Assembly (NCBI GenBank): GCA_963824195.1
Contig: CAWGOJ010000015.1
Coordinates: forward strand, 1 to 64,000
Direction: 5' to 3'
Source of the DNA: Bog-473 sp963824195
GTDB lineage: Bacteria; Actinomycetota; Acidimicrobiia; Acidimicrobiales; RAAP-2
DNA: 64,000 nt
Position 1 is the first letter of the stretch; each line of letters starts with the position of its first letter. The notes beneath the pieces were generated by a model. The model had not been told where the DNA came from, did not search any database, and worked only from the letters and a program-made list of their open reading frames with translations. Positions 1 through 8,364 of the stretch are shown piece after piece. The translations under genes were made by a program, and so were the position numbers.

Positions 1-1172
1 GCGTCGGGCGCCTCCAGCACGGACGGCTCGGTCTCGAGCAGGCCGCGCAGCTTGAACACCGACGCCCGGCCCTGCTGGAAGGTGTTGTATTGCTGCACCA
101 GCAGCTGAATCGGGGAGAAGAACCGGTTCACGTAGAGGAAGAAGGCCGTCAACTGGCCCAGGTTGATCTCCTGGGGGTGGTGCAGGTACATGGTCCCGCC
201 GATGCCCAGGATGAGCAACTGGCCGAAGACGCTGATGACCTGTGATCCCGGTCCGTAGACGCCGTTGATACGACCCGTGTAGTTGTTGGCGTCCCGGTAG
301 GCGCCGACGATGTCACGGTGCGTCTCTACGTTGTAGCGCTGCCGGTTGTGCGCCGTCACGATGCGCACGCCCTGCAGGCTCTCGGAGAGGTCGGCCAGCA
401 CGAGCGCGATGCCGTCGCGCACCTTGTCGTAGCCACGCTCGGAGGCCCGCTTGAACCAGACCGACATGATGACCAGGGGCGGCAGGACGGCGAAGACGGT
501 GATGGCGGCCAGCTTCGCGTTGGTGGCGAAGAGGAAGATGGTGATCACCACCATCGTCAGCCCCTGAATGGCGAACTGCGCCAGTCCGTCCTGCAGCAAC
601 TGCTGCAGGTTCTCGATGTCGCTCGTCATCCGGCTCATGACCACGCCCGCCTTCTCCTCGGTGAAGAAGTCGAGCGAGAGCCGCTGCAGGTGGCGGAACA
701 CCTTGATGCGCAGGTCGTTCATGACCCACGAGGCGAGGCGGCCGGTCACCCGTGCCTGACCCCACTGGGCACCCCCCGAGACGATGATCGACACCAGGTA
801 GAGCACCGCCATCAGCACGACGACCGCGTAGTCGTAGTGGGGCGGCGTGAGGCCGTGGTTGATGGCGTAGGAGACCAGGCTGGGGCCGAGCTGGGTGAAG
901 AGGGCGATCGTCCCGACCAAGAACGCGGCCAGCGCGCACATGCCGGGGTACTCCATGAGCAGGGTGGTGAGCGTCAGCTTCTTCGACTCTTGCTGCGTCG
1001 GCAGCTGGGTGAAGACGACGTCGGGCTCGCCGCGATCGGGCTCCTCCCTGAGGAGCAGGTCGACACCCGCCTGCAGCTCGTGGGGGATCCCTCCGAAGGG
1101 AAGCCCCGCCTGGGCCGCGCCCGGGGCCCCGCCACCGCCCATCGGCGCCCCGACTCCTCCACCTCCGAACAT
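1..1172 (-). CDS. ABC exporter half-transporter, subunit 2 (partial, N-terminal part)
   Basis: Half-transporter of the ABCB exporter type; only about the first 390 residues lie in the window and the nucleotide-binding domain is beyond position 1. A Gly/Pro-rich N-terminus (about 60 residues) precedes a six-helix type 1 exporter membrane domain; residues after TQQESKKL enter the first helix, and the segment RIVTAHNRQ is the usual coupling region after helix 4. The ATG overlaps the TGA of the upstream ABC gene by one base (TGATG), so the two are translationally coupled and probably form a heterodimer. Substrate cannot be told from the sequence; lipid or drug export under MarR control is inference. 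Confidence 0.9.
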   Translation of the reverse strand, partial: MFGGGGVGAPMGGGGAPGAAQAGLPFGGIPHELQAGVDLLLREEPDRGEPDVVFTQLPTQQESKKLTLTTLLMEYPGMCALAAFLVGTIALFTQLGPSLVSYAINHGLTPPHYDYAVVVLMAVLYLVSIIVSGGAQWGQARVTGRLASWVMNDLRIKVFRHLQRLSLDFFTEEKAGVVMSRMTSDIENLQQLLQDGLAQFAIQGLTMVVITIFLFATNAKLAAITVFAVLPPLVIMSVWFKRASERGYDKVRDGIALVLADLSESLQGVRIVTAHNRQRYNVETHRDIVGAYRDANNYTGRINGVYGPGSQVISVFGQLLILGIGGTMYLHHPQEINLGQLTAFFLYVNRFFSPIQLLVQQYNTFQQGRASVFKLRGLLETEPSVLEAPD

Positions 1173-3193
1173 CAGACCGCACCCCCCTCCGGCTCGAGGA
1201 CGTCCTCTTCAGGTTCGAGGCCCAGGTCCTCGGCGCCCGCCGCGGCCGCCTCGGCCAGCTGCTCCTCGCTGGCGGCCTGGGCCAGCACCTCGGAGTACAG
1301 CGGGGTTGAGGCCAGCAGCTCTGCATGGGTCCCGTCGGCCACGATGCGCCCGCTGTCGAGCAGCACGACCCGGTCGGCCAGGCTGATGGTCGAGAGGCGG
1401 TGGGCGATGATGAGCGTGGTGCGTCCCTCCATCAGGACGCGCAGCGAGGAGTGGATGCGTTGCTCCACTTTCACGTCGATGGCGCTGGTGGCGTCGTCGA
1501 GGATCAGGATGGGCGGGTTGACGAGCAGGGCGCGGGCGATGGCGATGCGCTGGCGCTGCCCACCGGAGAGCGTGTAGCCCCGCTCGCCCACCACGGTGTC
1601 GTACCCGTCGGCCAGCCGGTTGATGAAGCCGGTCGCACCGGCCGCCTCCGCTGCGGCCATGACCTCCTCCAGGGAGGCGTCCGGTCGCCCGTAGGCGATG
1701 TTGTCCCGGATGGAGACGGAGAAGAGGAAGGGCTCGTCGAGGACGACGCCGATGTTGGCCCGCAGGCTCGTGAGCGTGAGGTCGCGGATGTCGTGTCCGT
1801 CGACCCGCACCGTGCCGCCGGTGGCGTCGTAGAAGCGGGCCAGCACACGGGCCACGGTGGACTTGCCGCTGCCGGTGCGACCGACCAGGGCGATGGTCTC
1901 GCCCGGGTGCAGGTGCAGGTTCAGGTTGCGCAGGATCTCGCGCGGTCCGTCGTCCCCGCCGGGCTTCGAGAGCAGGCTGTCGTCGGCATAGGCGAAGCTG
2001 ACGTCGTCGAACTCGACGTCACCCTGGCAGTCGACGAGGTCGATGGCTCCGGGCCGGTCGACGATCGTGGGCTGCTCGTCGATGATCTCGTAAATCCGAT
2101 CGGCCGACGCCGAGGCGCGCTGGCCCATCATGATCAGCATCCCGAGCATCATGAAGGGGGCCTGCATCATCACCAGGTAGAGGTTGAACGAGACGATGGA
2201 AGCGACGGGCAGGTGCTCGTGGATGACCATCCACCCCCCGACCAGCAGCACGAGGACCAGGCCGACCTGGGAGAGGTTCTGCACGAGCGGGGCGAAGCGG
2301 GCGCGCAGGTCGGCGTCCTTTATGTAGCCCCACTGGACCCGGTCCGCCGCCTTGGCCAGCTGGCCCAGTTGTTGCTGCTCGGCGGCGAAGCTGCGCACGA
2401 CACGCACGCCATTGACGTTCTCGTCCACCACGGTCGCCACCTCGGCGAGCCGGGACTGGATCAGCCACGACACGGGGAAGAGCGACTTCCGCATCTTGAC
2501 GCCGACGATGTAGATGAACGGCATGGAGGCCATGGCGACGAACGCCAGGGGCACGCTGATGGAGAGCATGAAGCCGAAGGCGACCAGGGCGATGGAGCAC
2601 TGCACCAGGATCATCGGCGCGAACGTCAGGTACATCTGCACCGAGCGGATGTCCGAGTTGGCCCGCGAAATCAGCTGCCCGGACTGCACGCGGTCGTAGA
2701 AGGGGAAGGACATGCGCGTGAAGTGCTCGTAGAGGATGTTGCGCAGGTCGAATTCGATCGCGTAGGCGACCTTGAAGAGGTTGGTGCGGGAGATGTAGCC
2801 GAACATCCCCGTGAACAACGCCAGCACGGCGATCAGCTCCACGTAGTTGTGCAGCGGCTGCGTCTTGTCGATGAGGGAGTTGGTGATGCCGTTCTGCAGG
2901 ATCTTGGGGATCCACACCTGGATGATCAGCCCGAGGAACGAGAAGATCAGTGCGCTGAACCACTGCAGCTTGTGCGCCATGACGATGGGCGTGGCCCGCT
3001 TGATCCACGACTTGGAGCGGTCCGGGTCGATCGTGGCCTTGGGCGCGGTGTATCGGCTCGTCGCCCCCATGGGGACGTAGGCCGCCAGGGGGAGCTGGCG
3101 CGCCGCTACCCGAGTGCCCACCGCCCCGGTCGCCACCTGAGCGTTGCCGGCGGCCTGCGCCGGTCCGTCGAGCCTGTCCTCGGTCTTGCTCAC
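1172..3193 (-). CDS. ABC exporter half-transporter, subunit 1 (degenerate ATP site)
   Basis: A 673-residue ABC exporter with membrane domain (about residues 70-370) followed by an ATPase domain: Walker A GRTGSGKST near residue 440, signature LSGGQRQR near 543, Walker B ILILDDATSAID near 565 and H-loop AHRLST near 597. The residue after the Walker B aspartate is Asp instead of the catalytic Glu; in heterodimeric exporters such as TM287/288, TmrAB and BmrCD this marks the subunit that contributes the degenerate site. The GTG at 3193 was chosen because it overlaps the TGA of the marR gene as GTGA. The ATG further upstream at 3244 would lie deep inside marR. It forms one operon with marR and the second half-transporter. 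Confidence 0.92.
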   Translation of the reverse strand: MSKTEDRLDGPAQAAGNAQVATGAVGTRVAARQLPLAAYVPMGATSRYTAPKATIDPDRSKSWIKRATPIVMAHKLQWFSALIFSFLGLIIQVWIPKILQNGITNSLIDKTQPLHNYVELIAVLALFTGMFGYISRTNLFKVAYAIEFDLRNILYEHFTRMSFPFYDRVQSGQLISRANSDIRSVQMYLTFAPMILVQCSIALVAFGFMLSISVPLAFVAMASMPFIYIVGVKMRKSLFPVSWLIQSRLAEVATVVDENVNGVRVVRSFAAEQQQLGQLAKAADRVQWGYIKDADLRARFAPLVQNLSQVGLVLVLLVGGWMVIHEHLPVASIVSFNLYLVMMQAPFMMLGMLIMMGQRASASADRIYEIIDEQPTIVDRPGAIDLVDCQGDVEFDDVSFAYADDSLLSKPGGDDGPREILRNLNLHLHPGETIALVGRTGSGKSTVARVLARFYDATGGTVRVDGHDIRDLTLTSLRANIGVVLDEPFLFSVSIRDNIAYGRPDASLEEVMAAAEAAGATGFINRLADGYDTVVGERGYTLSGGQRQRIAIARALLVNPPILILDDATSAIDVKVEQRIHSSLRVLMEGRTTLIIAHRLSTISLADRVVLLDSGRIVADGTHAELLASTPLYSEVLAQAASEEQLAEAAAAGAEDLGLEPEEDVLEPEGGAV

Positions 3194-3729
3194 TGGTCGG
3201 CCTGCTTGGGCCCTTGGCGGGATGCGGTCATGGCCCGAGCCCACAGCTCGAGGGAGCGCAGGGCCACTGCCTCGTCCTTGTCGGGCAGGTGCCCGGCGAT
3301 GGAGACCAGATAGTCGTCGACGGCGCGGTCGGCCTCGACCAGTATGCGGGCGCCCTCGTCGGTCAGGCGCAGCGCCACCCGGCGGCGGTCGGCGTCCTCC
3401 TGGCGGCGGTCGACCAGGCCGCGGGCGACGAGGCCGTCGATGAGGGCCGTGATGGAAGGTCGCCGCACCGCGAGCCGATCGGCCAGCCCCGAGGCGGCGG
3501 CGGCGCCCTCGGCCAGGATCCCGAGCACCCGGTACTGGGGCAGCGTCAGGTCCATGCCGGCCAGCGCTACCTCCACCCGCTTCGAGAGCCAGGCCGCCAC
3601 GCGGCCGTAGGTCCCCAGGACAGGGGGAGCACCGCCGGCCGACTTGGCGCCGGCCTGGGCGGTGGCGCCCGCCTTCCGGCGTGGCGCCGCGGCGGCAGAG
3701 GGGGCTGAGGTCACAGACACTTCGAGCAT
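3190..3729 (-). CDS. MarR family regulator of the ABC exporter
   Basis: A 179-residue MarR-type regulator. A 40-residue Ala/Lys-rich N-terminus precedes the winged-helix core (DLTLPQYRVLGILAEG, then SGLADRLAVRRPSITALIDGL as recognition region, wing EDADRRRVALRLT). It is the first gene of the operon with the two ABC half-transporters, to which it is coupled by a GTGA overlap. A perfect inverted repeat lies 5 bp upstream of the ATG, so autorepression is likely. There is no Shine-Dalgarno in front of this ATG, so a leaderless start or an internal GTG (3720 or 3714) is possible. Ligand unknown. Confidence 0.88.
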   Translation of the reverse strand: MLEVSVTSAPSAAAAPRRKAGATAQAGAKSAGGAPPVLGTYGRVAAWLSKRVEVALAGMDLTLPQYRVLGILAEGAAAASGLADRLAVRRPSITALIDGLVARGLVDRRQEDADRRRVALRLTDEGARILVEADRAVDDYLVSIAGHLPDKDEAVALRSLELWARAMTASRQGPKQADQ

Positions 3730-3734
3730 CTTAC

Positions 3735-3751
3735 AGTTAGAGAGGCTAACT
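3735..3751. promoter_or_regulatory. MarR operator-like palindrome
   Basis: AGTTAG-N5-CTAACT is a perfect 6-bp inverted repeat immediately upstream of the marR start. It has the size and position of a MarR operator and would control marR and the ABC exporter together. The same half-sites recur at 55407-55424 in front of another MarR-linked operon. Confidence 0.6.
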
Positions 3752-3787
3752 ACGTGCGGGTGACCGGAGGCCCCCCACCCTCCGCCC

Positions 3788-4228
3788 CTATCCCTGGTGG
3801 GACCCCCACTCGGGGTCGAGCTGGCGCAGGAAGAGGGCACACCGCTGCTCCTCGTCCGTCTCCCCGATGGCGCCGGCAGCCAGCTGCAGGGAGTGCAGGG
3901 AGCGCAGGAAACCGCGGTTCGGCTCGTGGCGCCAGCGGACGTAGCCCGAGCCCCGCCAGCCGGCGGCTCGCAGCGCATCGAGCCCGCGGTGGTAGCCGAC
4001 GCGGGCAAAGGCGTACCGGTCGATCGGCTCGGCGGCCACCTCGGCCAGGTCGGCCCAGGCCTGCAGGCAGCGCGGGTCCTGCGCCGCCACGGCGGCCACC
4101 GCCCTCCGACGGCGGTCCGGCGGGAGGGACCGGGCCGCGTCGAGGGCGGCGGCCAGCTCCGGCGCGAGCGGGTCGAGAACGGTCTCGGGGCTGCCGGAGG
4201 TGAACTGGACGGAGTGCTCTGAGGTCAC
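3788..4228 (-). CDS. DUF3151 family protein
   Basis: A 146-residue protein matching the actinobacterial DUF3151 family: the block YHRGLDALRAAGWRGSG followed by HEPNRGFLRSLHSL is characteristic. Function is unknown; no membrane segment or signal peptide is visible. GTG start at 4228. It is divergent from the thioesterase-like gene at 4331 and convergent with nothing nearby; the marR promoter region lies immediately downstream. Confidence 0.8.
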   Translation of the reverse strand: MTSEHSVQFTSGSPETVLDPLAPELAAALDAARSLPPDRRRRAVAAVAAQDPRCLQAWADLAEVAAEPIDRYAFARVGYHRGLDALRAAGWRGSGYVRWRHEPNRGFLRSLHSLQLAAGAIGETDEEQRCALFLRQLDPEWGSHQG

Positions 4229-4330
4229 CCGGCCATGTTATGAGCGCACATGTCGGAGAACGGTCGGGGAGGCAGCGCTTCGTGGCGTAGGAATGTCGGA
4301 GCGGAAAGACCCCGCTGTACTCTTCGCGCC

Positions 4331-5113
4331 GTGGCGACGCCCGACGACACGCCGACCTCCTTCGGGAACCACCCCGGCCTGCGGGACCGTGAGCCCGAGG
4401 CGAGGGAGCTGGCCGACGTCCTGCGCCGCCTGATCCGCCTGTCGGTCAGCACGGCACCGCCGGCCGCCGAGACGGCGCGACTGACGGCGCAGCTGGCCGC
4501 CGTGGCCGACGAGCTCGAGGCACACGCGCCCGAGGTGCCGCTACCCCGCTTCATCGCACCGGACGAGGACGGTCCGCCGAAGGAGGTGCCACTCGGGGGC
4601 GCCATGCCCTACGACGTCGTCGTCGGCCCGTTCAACCCGATCGCGGCACCCGTCGTGCTCGATTTCGAGCCGCCCAAGGCGCTCGGGCGAGTGGTCTTCG
4701 ACGTGACCTACGAGGGGGCGCCGGGCTGCGTGCACGGCGCGGTGCTGGCGGCGACGTTCGACATCATCCTCACCGCGGCCAACGCGATCGTGGGTTCGGT
4801 CGGCCCGACGGTGCGCCTTGCCCTGCGCTACCTACGGCCCACTCTGACCGACGAGGAGGCTGTCTTCGAGGGGTGGGTCACCGAGGTGACGGATCGTCGC
4901 ATCTTCAGCAAGGGCCGCATCGTGCAGGGCGGGATCGTGACGGTGGAGGCCGAAGGGGAGTTCGCAATCTTCAACCAGGACTCGGTGAACCGGATGGCGT
5001 CGGGCCGGCGGCGTTCGTTCGACGCCGGCCCGAACCGGCGCGACGAGGCGCCCGGAGGCGAGGCGGCAGCGGACGCCGCCGAAGGCAGCGGCGTGGTCCC
5101 GACGGGGGAGTAG
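4331..5113 (+). CDS. Hotdog-fold thioesterase, PaaI-like
   Basis: A 260-residue protein whose C-terminal half looks like a PaaI-type hotdog domain (VTYEGAPGCVHGAVLAATFD, with Gly-x-x-His-Gly-Ala, then RLALRYLRPTLTDEEAVFEG). Such enzymes hydrolyse acyl-CoA thioesters. The N-terminal 100 residues are helical and charged and not recognised. The GTG at 4331 was taken as start because the in-frame ATG at 4250 lies very close to the divergent DUF3151 gene. Nine bases separate it from a second hotdog gene, so they are probably cotranscribed. The C-terminus is low-complexity Ala/Gly/Glu. Confidence 0.75.
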   Translation: MATPDDTPTSFGNHPGLRDREPEARELADVLRRLIRLSVSTAPPAAETARLTAQLAAVADELEAHAPEVPLPRFIAPDEDGPPKEVPLGGAMPYDVVVGPFNPIAAPVVLDFEPPKALGRVVFDVTYEGAPGCVHGAVLAATFDIILTAANAIVGSVGPTVRLALRYLRPTLTDEEAVFEGWVTEVTDRRIFSKGRIVQGGIVTVEAEGEFAIFNQDSVNRMASGRRRSFDAGPNRRDEAPGGEAAADAAEGSGVVPTGE

Positions 5114-5122
5114 CGACGACCG

Positions 5123-5584
5123 ATGGCGCGCCAGTCGTTGCAGCCCACCCGGGACCCGGCCGACTACGCCTTCACGCACCGGTTGCGCACACGCTTCGCC
5201 GAGACCGACGCCATGGGGATCATCCACCATGCTGCATACCTGCCGTACCTGGAGCAGGCGCGGGTCGAGTATCTCCGGGCCATCGGGCATCCGTACGACT
5301 CGGTGCGCGCCGGGGACTCCGCCGCGGGTGGTGACGGCGACGGGGGCCGGGACTTCGCCGTGCTCGAGGCCTCGGTGCAGTACCGCAGGCCGCTGCAATT
5401 CGACGACGAGGTCGACGTGTCCCTGGTGATCGGCGCCGTCACCGGCACGACCTTCCAGATCGCCTACCTCCTCTCGGTGGGCGGTGAGGCGCGCGCGACC
5501 GCGGTGACGGTGCACGGGTGCGTCGACGGTCGAGGCCGGCCGGCGCGCATGCCGGCGTGGGTCCGGGAGTTGGGGGAGGCGTAG
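5123..5584 (+). CDS. Acyl-CoA thioesterase, YbgC/FadM type
   Basis: A 153-residue 4-hydroxybenzoyl-CoA thioesterase family protein. The N-terminal signature RFAETDAMGIIHHAAYLPYL contains the catalytic Asp of the family and is followed by the usual EQARVEYLRA helix. The C-terminal strands (EASVQYRRPLQFDDEVDV) also fit. It follows the PaaI-like gene by 9 bp. Substrate is not deducible. Confidence 0.88.
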   Translation: MARQSLQPTRDPADYAFTHRLRTRFAETDAMGIIHHAAYLPYLEQARVEYLRAIGHPYDSVRAGDSAAGGDGDGGRDFAVLEASVQYRRPLQFDDEVDVSLVIGAVTGTTFQIAYLLSVGGEARATAVTVHGCVDGRGRPARMPAWVRELGEA

Positions 5585-5607
5585 CCGGACCGTCCCCGAC
5601 CGCGGGG

Positions 5608-6192
5608 TCAGAGTGACGACACGAGCCGCGCGAAGGATTCTGCCATGGCCCGTTTCGCCGCCTCCGGGTCGTCGGCGCGTGCCACCACCATTCCGGCCTG
5701 CATGATCGCCCCGAGGAGCAGGTTCGCCAACGGGTCGACCGCCGCCTCCTCAATCCGGCCCAGCTGCGCCGCCACCGTCAGCACGGTCTTGAGCGTGCCC
5801 AAGGCGTACCGCTCGTCGAGCTCGTGCCAGGTGTCCCAACCGAGCACGTTGGGGCCGTCGAGCATCACGATGCGCTGGACCTCGGGGTTGACACACTCGT
5901 CCAGGAAGGCGGCGAAGCCGAGCTCGAGGATCCGCATCGGGTCCGTCTCGGCGCTGCCCGCTGCGGCCGCCAGCACCTGGGCGGTGAGGTCGTCCTCCAC
6001 GGCCTCGAACGTCGCCCGGAACAGGTCCGTCTTCGAGGGGAAGTGGTGGTAGAGGGCGCCACGGCTGACGCCGGCCTCGCCGAGGATCCCCTCTGTCGAG
6101 GTTGCGGCGAAGCCGCTCTCGGCGAAGAGGCGGCGGGCCGTCGAGATCAGCCGTCCTCTGGTCGCCTCGCTGCGTTCTGCCTGCGTGGGCAC
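5608..6192 (-). CDS. TetR family regulator
   Basis: A 194-residue TetR protein. The N-terminal helix-turn-helix reads RLFAESGFAATSTEGILGEAGVSRGALYHHF with the classic FYHHF-like end; the rest is an all-helical ligand domain. GTG start. It is divergent from an alpha/beta hydrolase gene with an imperfect inverted repeat between the two, the standard arrangement for a TetR repressor controlling its neighbour. Confidence 0.9.
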   Translation of the reverse strand: MPTQAERSEATRGRLISTARRLFAESGFAATSTEGILGEAGVSRGALYHHFPSKTDLFRATFEAVEDDLTAQVLAAAAGSAETDPMRILELGFAAFLDECVNPEVQRIVMLDGPNVLGWDTWHELDERYALGTLKTVLTVAAQLGRIEEAAVDPLANLLLGAIMQAGMVVARADDPEAAKRAMAESFARLVSSL

Positions 6193-6214
6193 CGTAGGAG
6201 CCTACTCCTTCTTT

Positions 6215-6235
6215 ACAAACCGACAGTTGGTATGT
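6215..6235. promoter_or_regulatory. TetR operator-like inverted repeat
   Basis: ACAAACCGA-CAG-TTGGTATGT is an imperfect 9-bp inverted repeat (two mismatches) in the AT-richer gap between the divergent tetR and hydrolase genes. It lies 13 bp from the hydrolase ATG and 23 bp from the tetR start, so a bound repressor could block both promoters. Confidence 0.5.
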
Positions 6236-6247
6236 ATAGTGCAACCC

Positions 6248-7162
6248 ATGACCCCCACCACACGGACACTCGACACACACCCACCCAGGGCCGCGGCGAC
6301 CCTGTTGCCGCGCACGTCGATCCGCCTCAGCCGGGGCGACGTCGCCTACGTCGACCAGGGCGACGGCAGGGCGCCGGCCGCCCTGTTCGTCCACGGCGTC
6401 CTCGTCAACGCCGACCTGTGGCGCAACGTGATCTGGGACGTGGCCGACGCCCGCCGGTGCATCGCCCCGGACCTGCCGGCCCACGGCGCGACGCCGGCGC
6501 CAGACGGAGACGACGCGGCGGCGGACCTGTCGCTCAACGGCCTCGCGGCCATGCTGAATGAGTTGTGCGAGCGGCTCCGCCTCGAGCAGGTCGACGTCGT
6601 CGCCAACGACACCGGCGGCGCGGTGGCGCAGGTCTTCGCCGCCCGCTTCCCGCACCGGATCCGCACGCTGACGCTGACCAACTGCGACGTGCACGACAAT
6701 TTCCCACCCGAGTCCTTCAAGCCGTTCGTCGCGCTCGCCGAGGCGGGCGAGCTCGGGCCGATGGTGGCGGCGATGGCCGGCGACCTGGGGGTGGCCCGCT
6801 CCGAGGTCGGGTTCGCACAGGGATACGCGCATCCCGACAAGCTCCGCGACGAACTCCTTTCGAGCTATCTCGGTCCGTTCGTTCCCGATCGGGGCCGGGG
6901 CCTCGAGCGCTTCCTCACCGCCTCGTCGGCGGACGAGCTCATGGCGGTCGAGCCGCTGCTCGCCGAGTTGGGCGCGCCGGCGCAGGTGGCCTGGGGAACG
7001 GCCGACATCTTCTTTGAGCCGTCGTGGGCCGAGCGCCTGCGCGACCTGATCCCGGGCGTGGAGCGGGTGACCCTCGTGCCCGACGCCATGCTGTTCTGGC
7101 CCGACGAGAGGGCGGCCGACCTCGTCCCCCTGCTCCGGGACTTCTGGGAGGCGCACACCTGA
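6248..7162 (+). CDS. Alpha/beta hydrolase, haloalkane-dehalogenase-like
   Basis: A 304-residue alpha/beta hydrolase: oxyanion region FVHGVLVNADLW, nucleophile elbow VVANDTGGAVAQ with Asp at the nucleophile position (as in haloalkane dehalogenases and fluoroacetate dehalogenases rather than Ser esterases), and cap domain in the middle. At the C-terminus, where a catalytic His followed by Phe is expected, the sequence is MLFWPDERA, with Leu instead of His. It may be inactive or use another residue. The ATG at 6248 follows the TetR operator; upstream in-frame ATG at 6185 would overlap the divergent tetR gene. Confidence 0.85.
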   Translation: MTPTTRTLDTHPPRAAATLLPRTSIRLSRGDVAYVDQGDGRAPAALFVHGVLVNADLWRNVIWDVADARRCIAPDLPAHGATPAPDGDDAAADLSLNGLAAMLNELCERLRLEQVDVVANDTGGAVAQVFAARFPHRIRTLTLTNCDVHDNFPPESFKPFVALAEAGELGPMVAAMAGDLGVARSEVGFAQGYAHPDKLRDELLSSYLGPFVPDRGRGLERFLTASSADELMAVEPLLAELGAPAQVAWGTADIFFEPSWAERLRDLIPGVERVTLVPDAMLFWPDERAADLVPLLRDFWEAHT

Positions 7163-7232
7163 TCCGCCGCTGCGGGGACCGCCCGGGCGCGTGCGGCGAC
7201 CCCCACACGCCCCGGGCGGTACGGTGCATCCG

Positions 7233-7667
7233 GTGACGGACAGCGAGCGGATCGCGCATCTCCGGAGTGCACGGGACCTGATGGACCTGCGCTTCGCCGA
7301 CCCACTCGACCTGGACCAGATGGCGGCACAGGCCGGCTTCTCCAAGTTCCACTTCGCCCGCGCCTTCAAGGACGCCTACGGCGAGACGCCGGCGAACTAC
7401 CTGACCGGTCGGCGGGTGGAGCGGGCCAAGGACCTGCTGCGCTCCGCCAACCTGACGGTGACCGAGGTGTGCATGCTGGTCGGGTTCTCCAGCCAGGGCT
7501 CGTTCAGCTCGCGCTTCTCGGAATTGGTCGGTATGTCGCCGAGCGCCTTCCAGCGCGCGTCGGCGGCGCGGGGCGGTCCGCCACCGATCCCGGGGTGCTT
7601 CGTCATGGACTGGTCGGGGCCCCGGCCCGAGATGGGCCGGCAAGAGAGCAATCGCGGAGAAGCCTGA
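7233..7667 (+). CDS. AraC-type DNA-binding protein (single domain)
   Basis: A 144-residue protein made essentially of the double helix-turn-helix of AraC regulators (LDQMAAQAGFSKFHFARAFK and TEVCMLVGFSSQGSFSSRF, ending in GMSPSAFQR), with no ligand-binding domain. GTG at 7233 chosen over an upstream ATG at 7191, which would add an unlikely Pro/Arg-rich leader. It precedes a VOC-family gene by 100 bp; AraC-DBD plus VOC pairs are common in actinobacteria. Confidence 0.85.
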   Translation: MTDSERIAHLRSARDLMDLRFADPLDLDQMAAQAGFSKFHFARAFKDAYGETPANYLTGRRVERAKDLLRSANLTVTEVCMLVGFSSQGSFSSRFSELVGMSPSAFQRASAARGGPPPIPGCFVMDWSGPRPEMGRQESNRGEA

Positions 7668-7767
7668 GTCGGACGACTCGCCGTACTCTGGTCGTGACAG
7701 CAGCACCGCAGCCGCCGGCGCACCCGCCCCGGCACCCCCGACCCGGACACAGAAGGAAGCAGGAGCC

Positions 7768-8223
7768 ATGATCAGCCATCTGTCGCACACGAGCGTCTTC
7801 GTCCTCGACCAGGACTCCGCCAAGGCCTTCTACACCGAGAGGCTCGGTTTCGAGGTGCGCGTCGACATCACGATGGGCGAGGAGTTCGAAGGTGCGGGGG
7901 GCGGCTTCCGCTGGCTCACGGTGGGGGCCAAGGACCAACCCGACCTGCAGCTCATCCTGTCCTCGTGCGAAATGGGGCGCTCGCCCGAGGCCGCCGAGCA
8001 GCTGCGCGCCCTCGTCGCCAGCGGGGCCATGGGTGTCGGGGTCCTGGCCACCGACGACTGCCGGCAGACCTACAAGGAGCTATCGGCCAAGGGCGTCACC
8101 TTCCTGGCCGAGCCGGCCGAGCGGCCCTACGGGATCGAGGCAACCCTGCGCGACGACTCGGGCAACCTGATCAGCCTGACCCAGTCGTTCGAATTCGATC
8201 CCGCAGCCATGACGAGCGGCTGA
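7768..8223 (+). CDS. VOC (glyoxalase-like) family protein
   Basis: A 151-residue vicinal-oxygen-chelate protein: HTSVFVLDQDSAKAFYTERLGF begins the first beta-alpha-beta-beta-beta module and DDSGNLISLTQSF closes the second. A good AGGAG lies 6 bp before the ATG. Enzymatic role unknown; metal residues would be the His near the N-terminus and a late Glu. Probably cotranscribed with the AraC-type gene. Confidence 0.87.
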   Translation: MISHLSHTSVFVLDQDSAKAFYTERLGFEVRVDITMGEEFEGAGGGFRWLTVGAKDQPDLQLILSSCEMGRSPEAAEQLRALVASGAMGVGVLATDDCRQTYKELSAKGVTFLAEPAERPYGIEATLRDDSGNLISLTQSFEFDPAAMTSG

Positions 8224-8235
8224 CGCGTTCCGGCT

Positions 8236-8257
8236 GCCGGGACGGCGGCCTCCCGGC
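8236..8257 (+). terminator. Hairpin after the VOC gene
   Basis: GCCGGGA and TCCCGGC form a perfect 7-bp stem with an 8-nt loop 13 bp after the VOC stop codon. There is no U-run, so it is a candidate GC-rich terminator rather than a canonical one. Confidence 0.35.
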
Positions 8258-8275
8258 GGCACACACCACAACAAC

Positions 8276-8303
8276 GTGCCCACCTCTGTACGGGGGTGGG
8301 CAC
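8276..8303. repeat. Inverted repeat upstream of arsR
   Basis: GTGCCCACC and GGTGGGCAC form a perfect 9-bp inverted repeat with a 10-nt loop, 25 bp upstream of the arsR -35 element. It could be a second terminator for the VOC transcript or a regulatory site. Confidence 0.35.
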
Positions 8304-8327
8304 GGCCGCGTCGGGGGGCACACGGAG

Positions 8328-8364
8328 TTGACACCGCAGGCATTTCATATAACCATATGGTTAT
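8328..8364 (+). promoter_or_regulatory. arsR promoter with 16-bp palindromic operator
   Basis: TTGACA at 8328-8333 is a consensus -35. A -10-like TAACCA (8350-8355, 16-bp spacing) lies inside ATAACCATATGGTTAT (8349-8364), a perfect 16-bp palindrome that also reaches the first ATG of arsR. Binding of the ArsR protein here would block the promoter and, if the transcript is leaderless, the start codon. Confidence 0.6.

Noticed and set aside
1325..3313. Long open frame antisense to the ABC exporter gene
   Set aside because: It is the reverse frame of a clear ABC protein in high-GC DNA; residues are His/Asp/Gly/Arg-rich with no family. The same holds for other long antisense frames, for example 5750-7369, 10751-11656, 43047-45275, 47381-49414 and 57742-59505.
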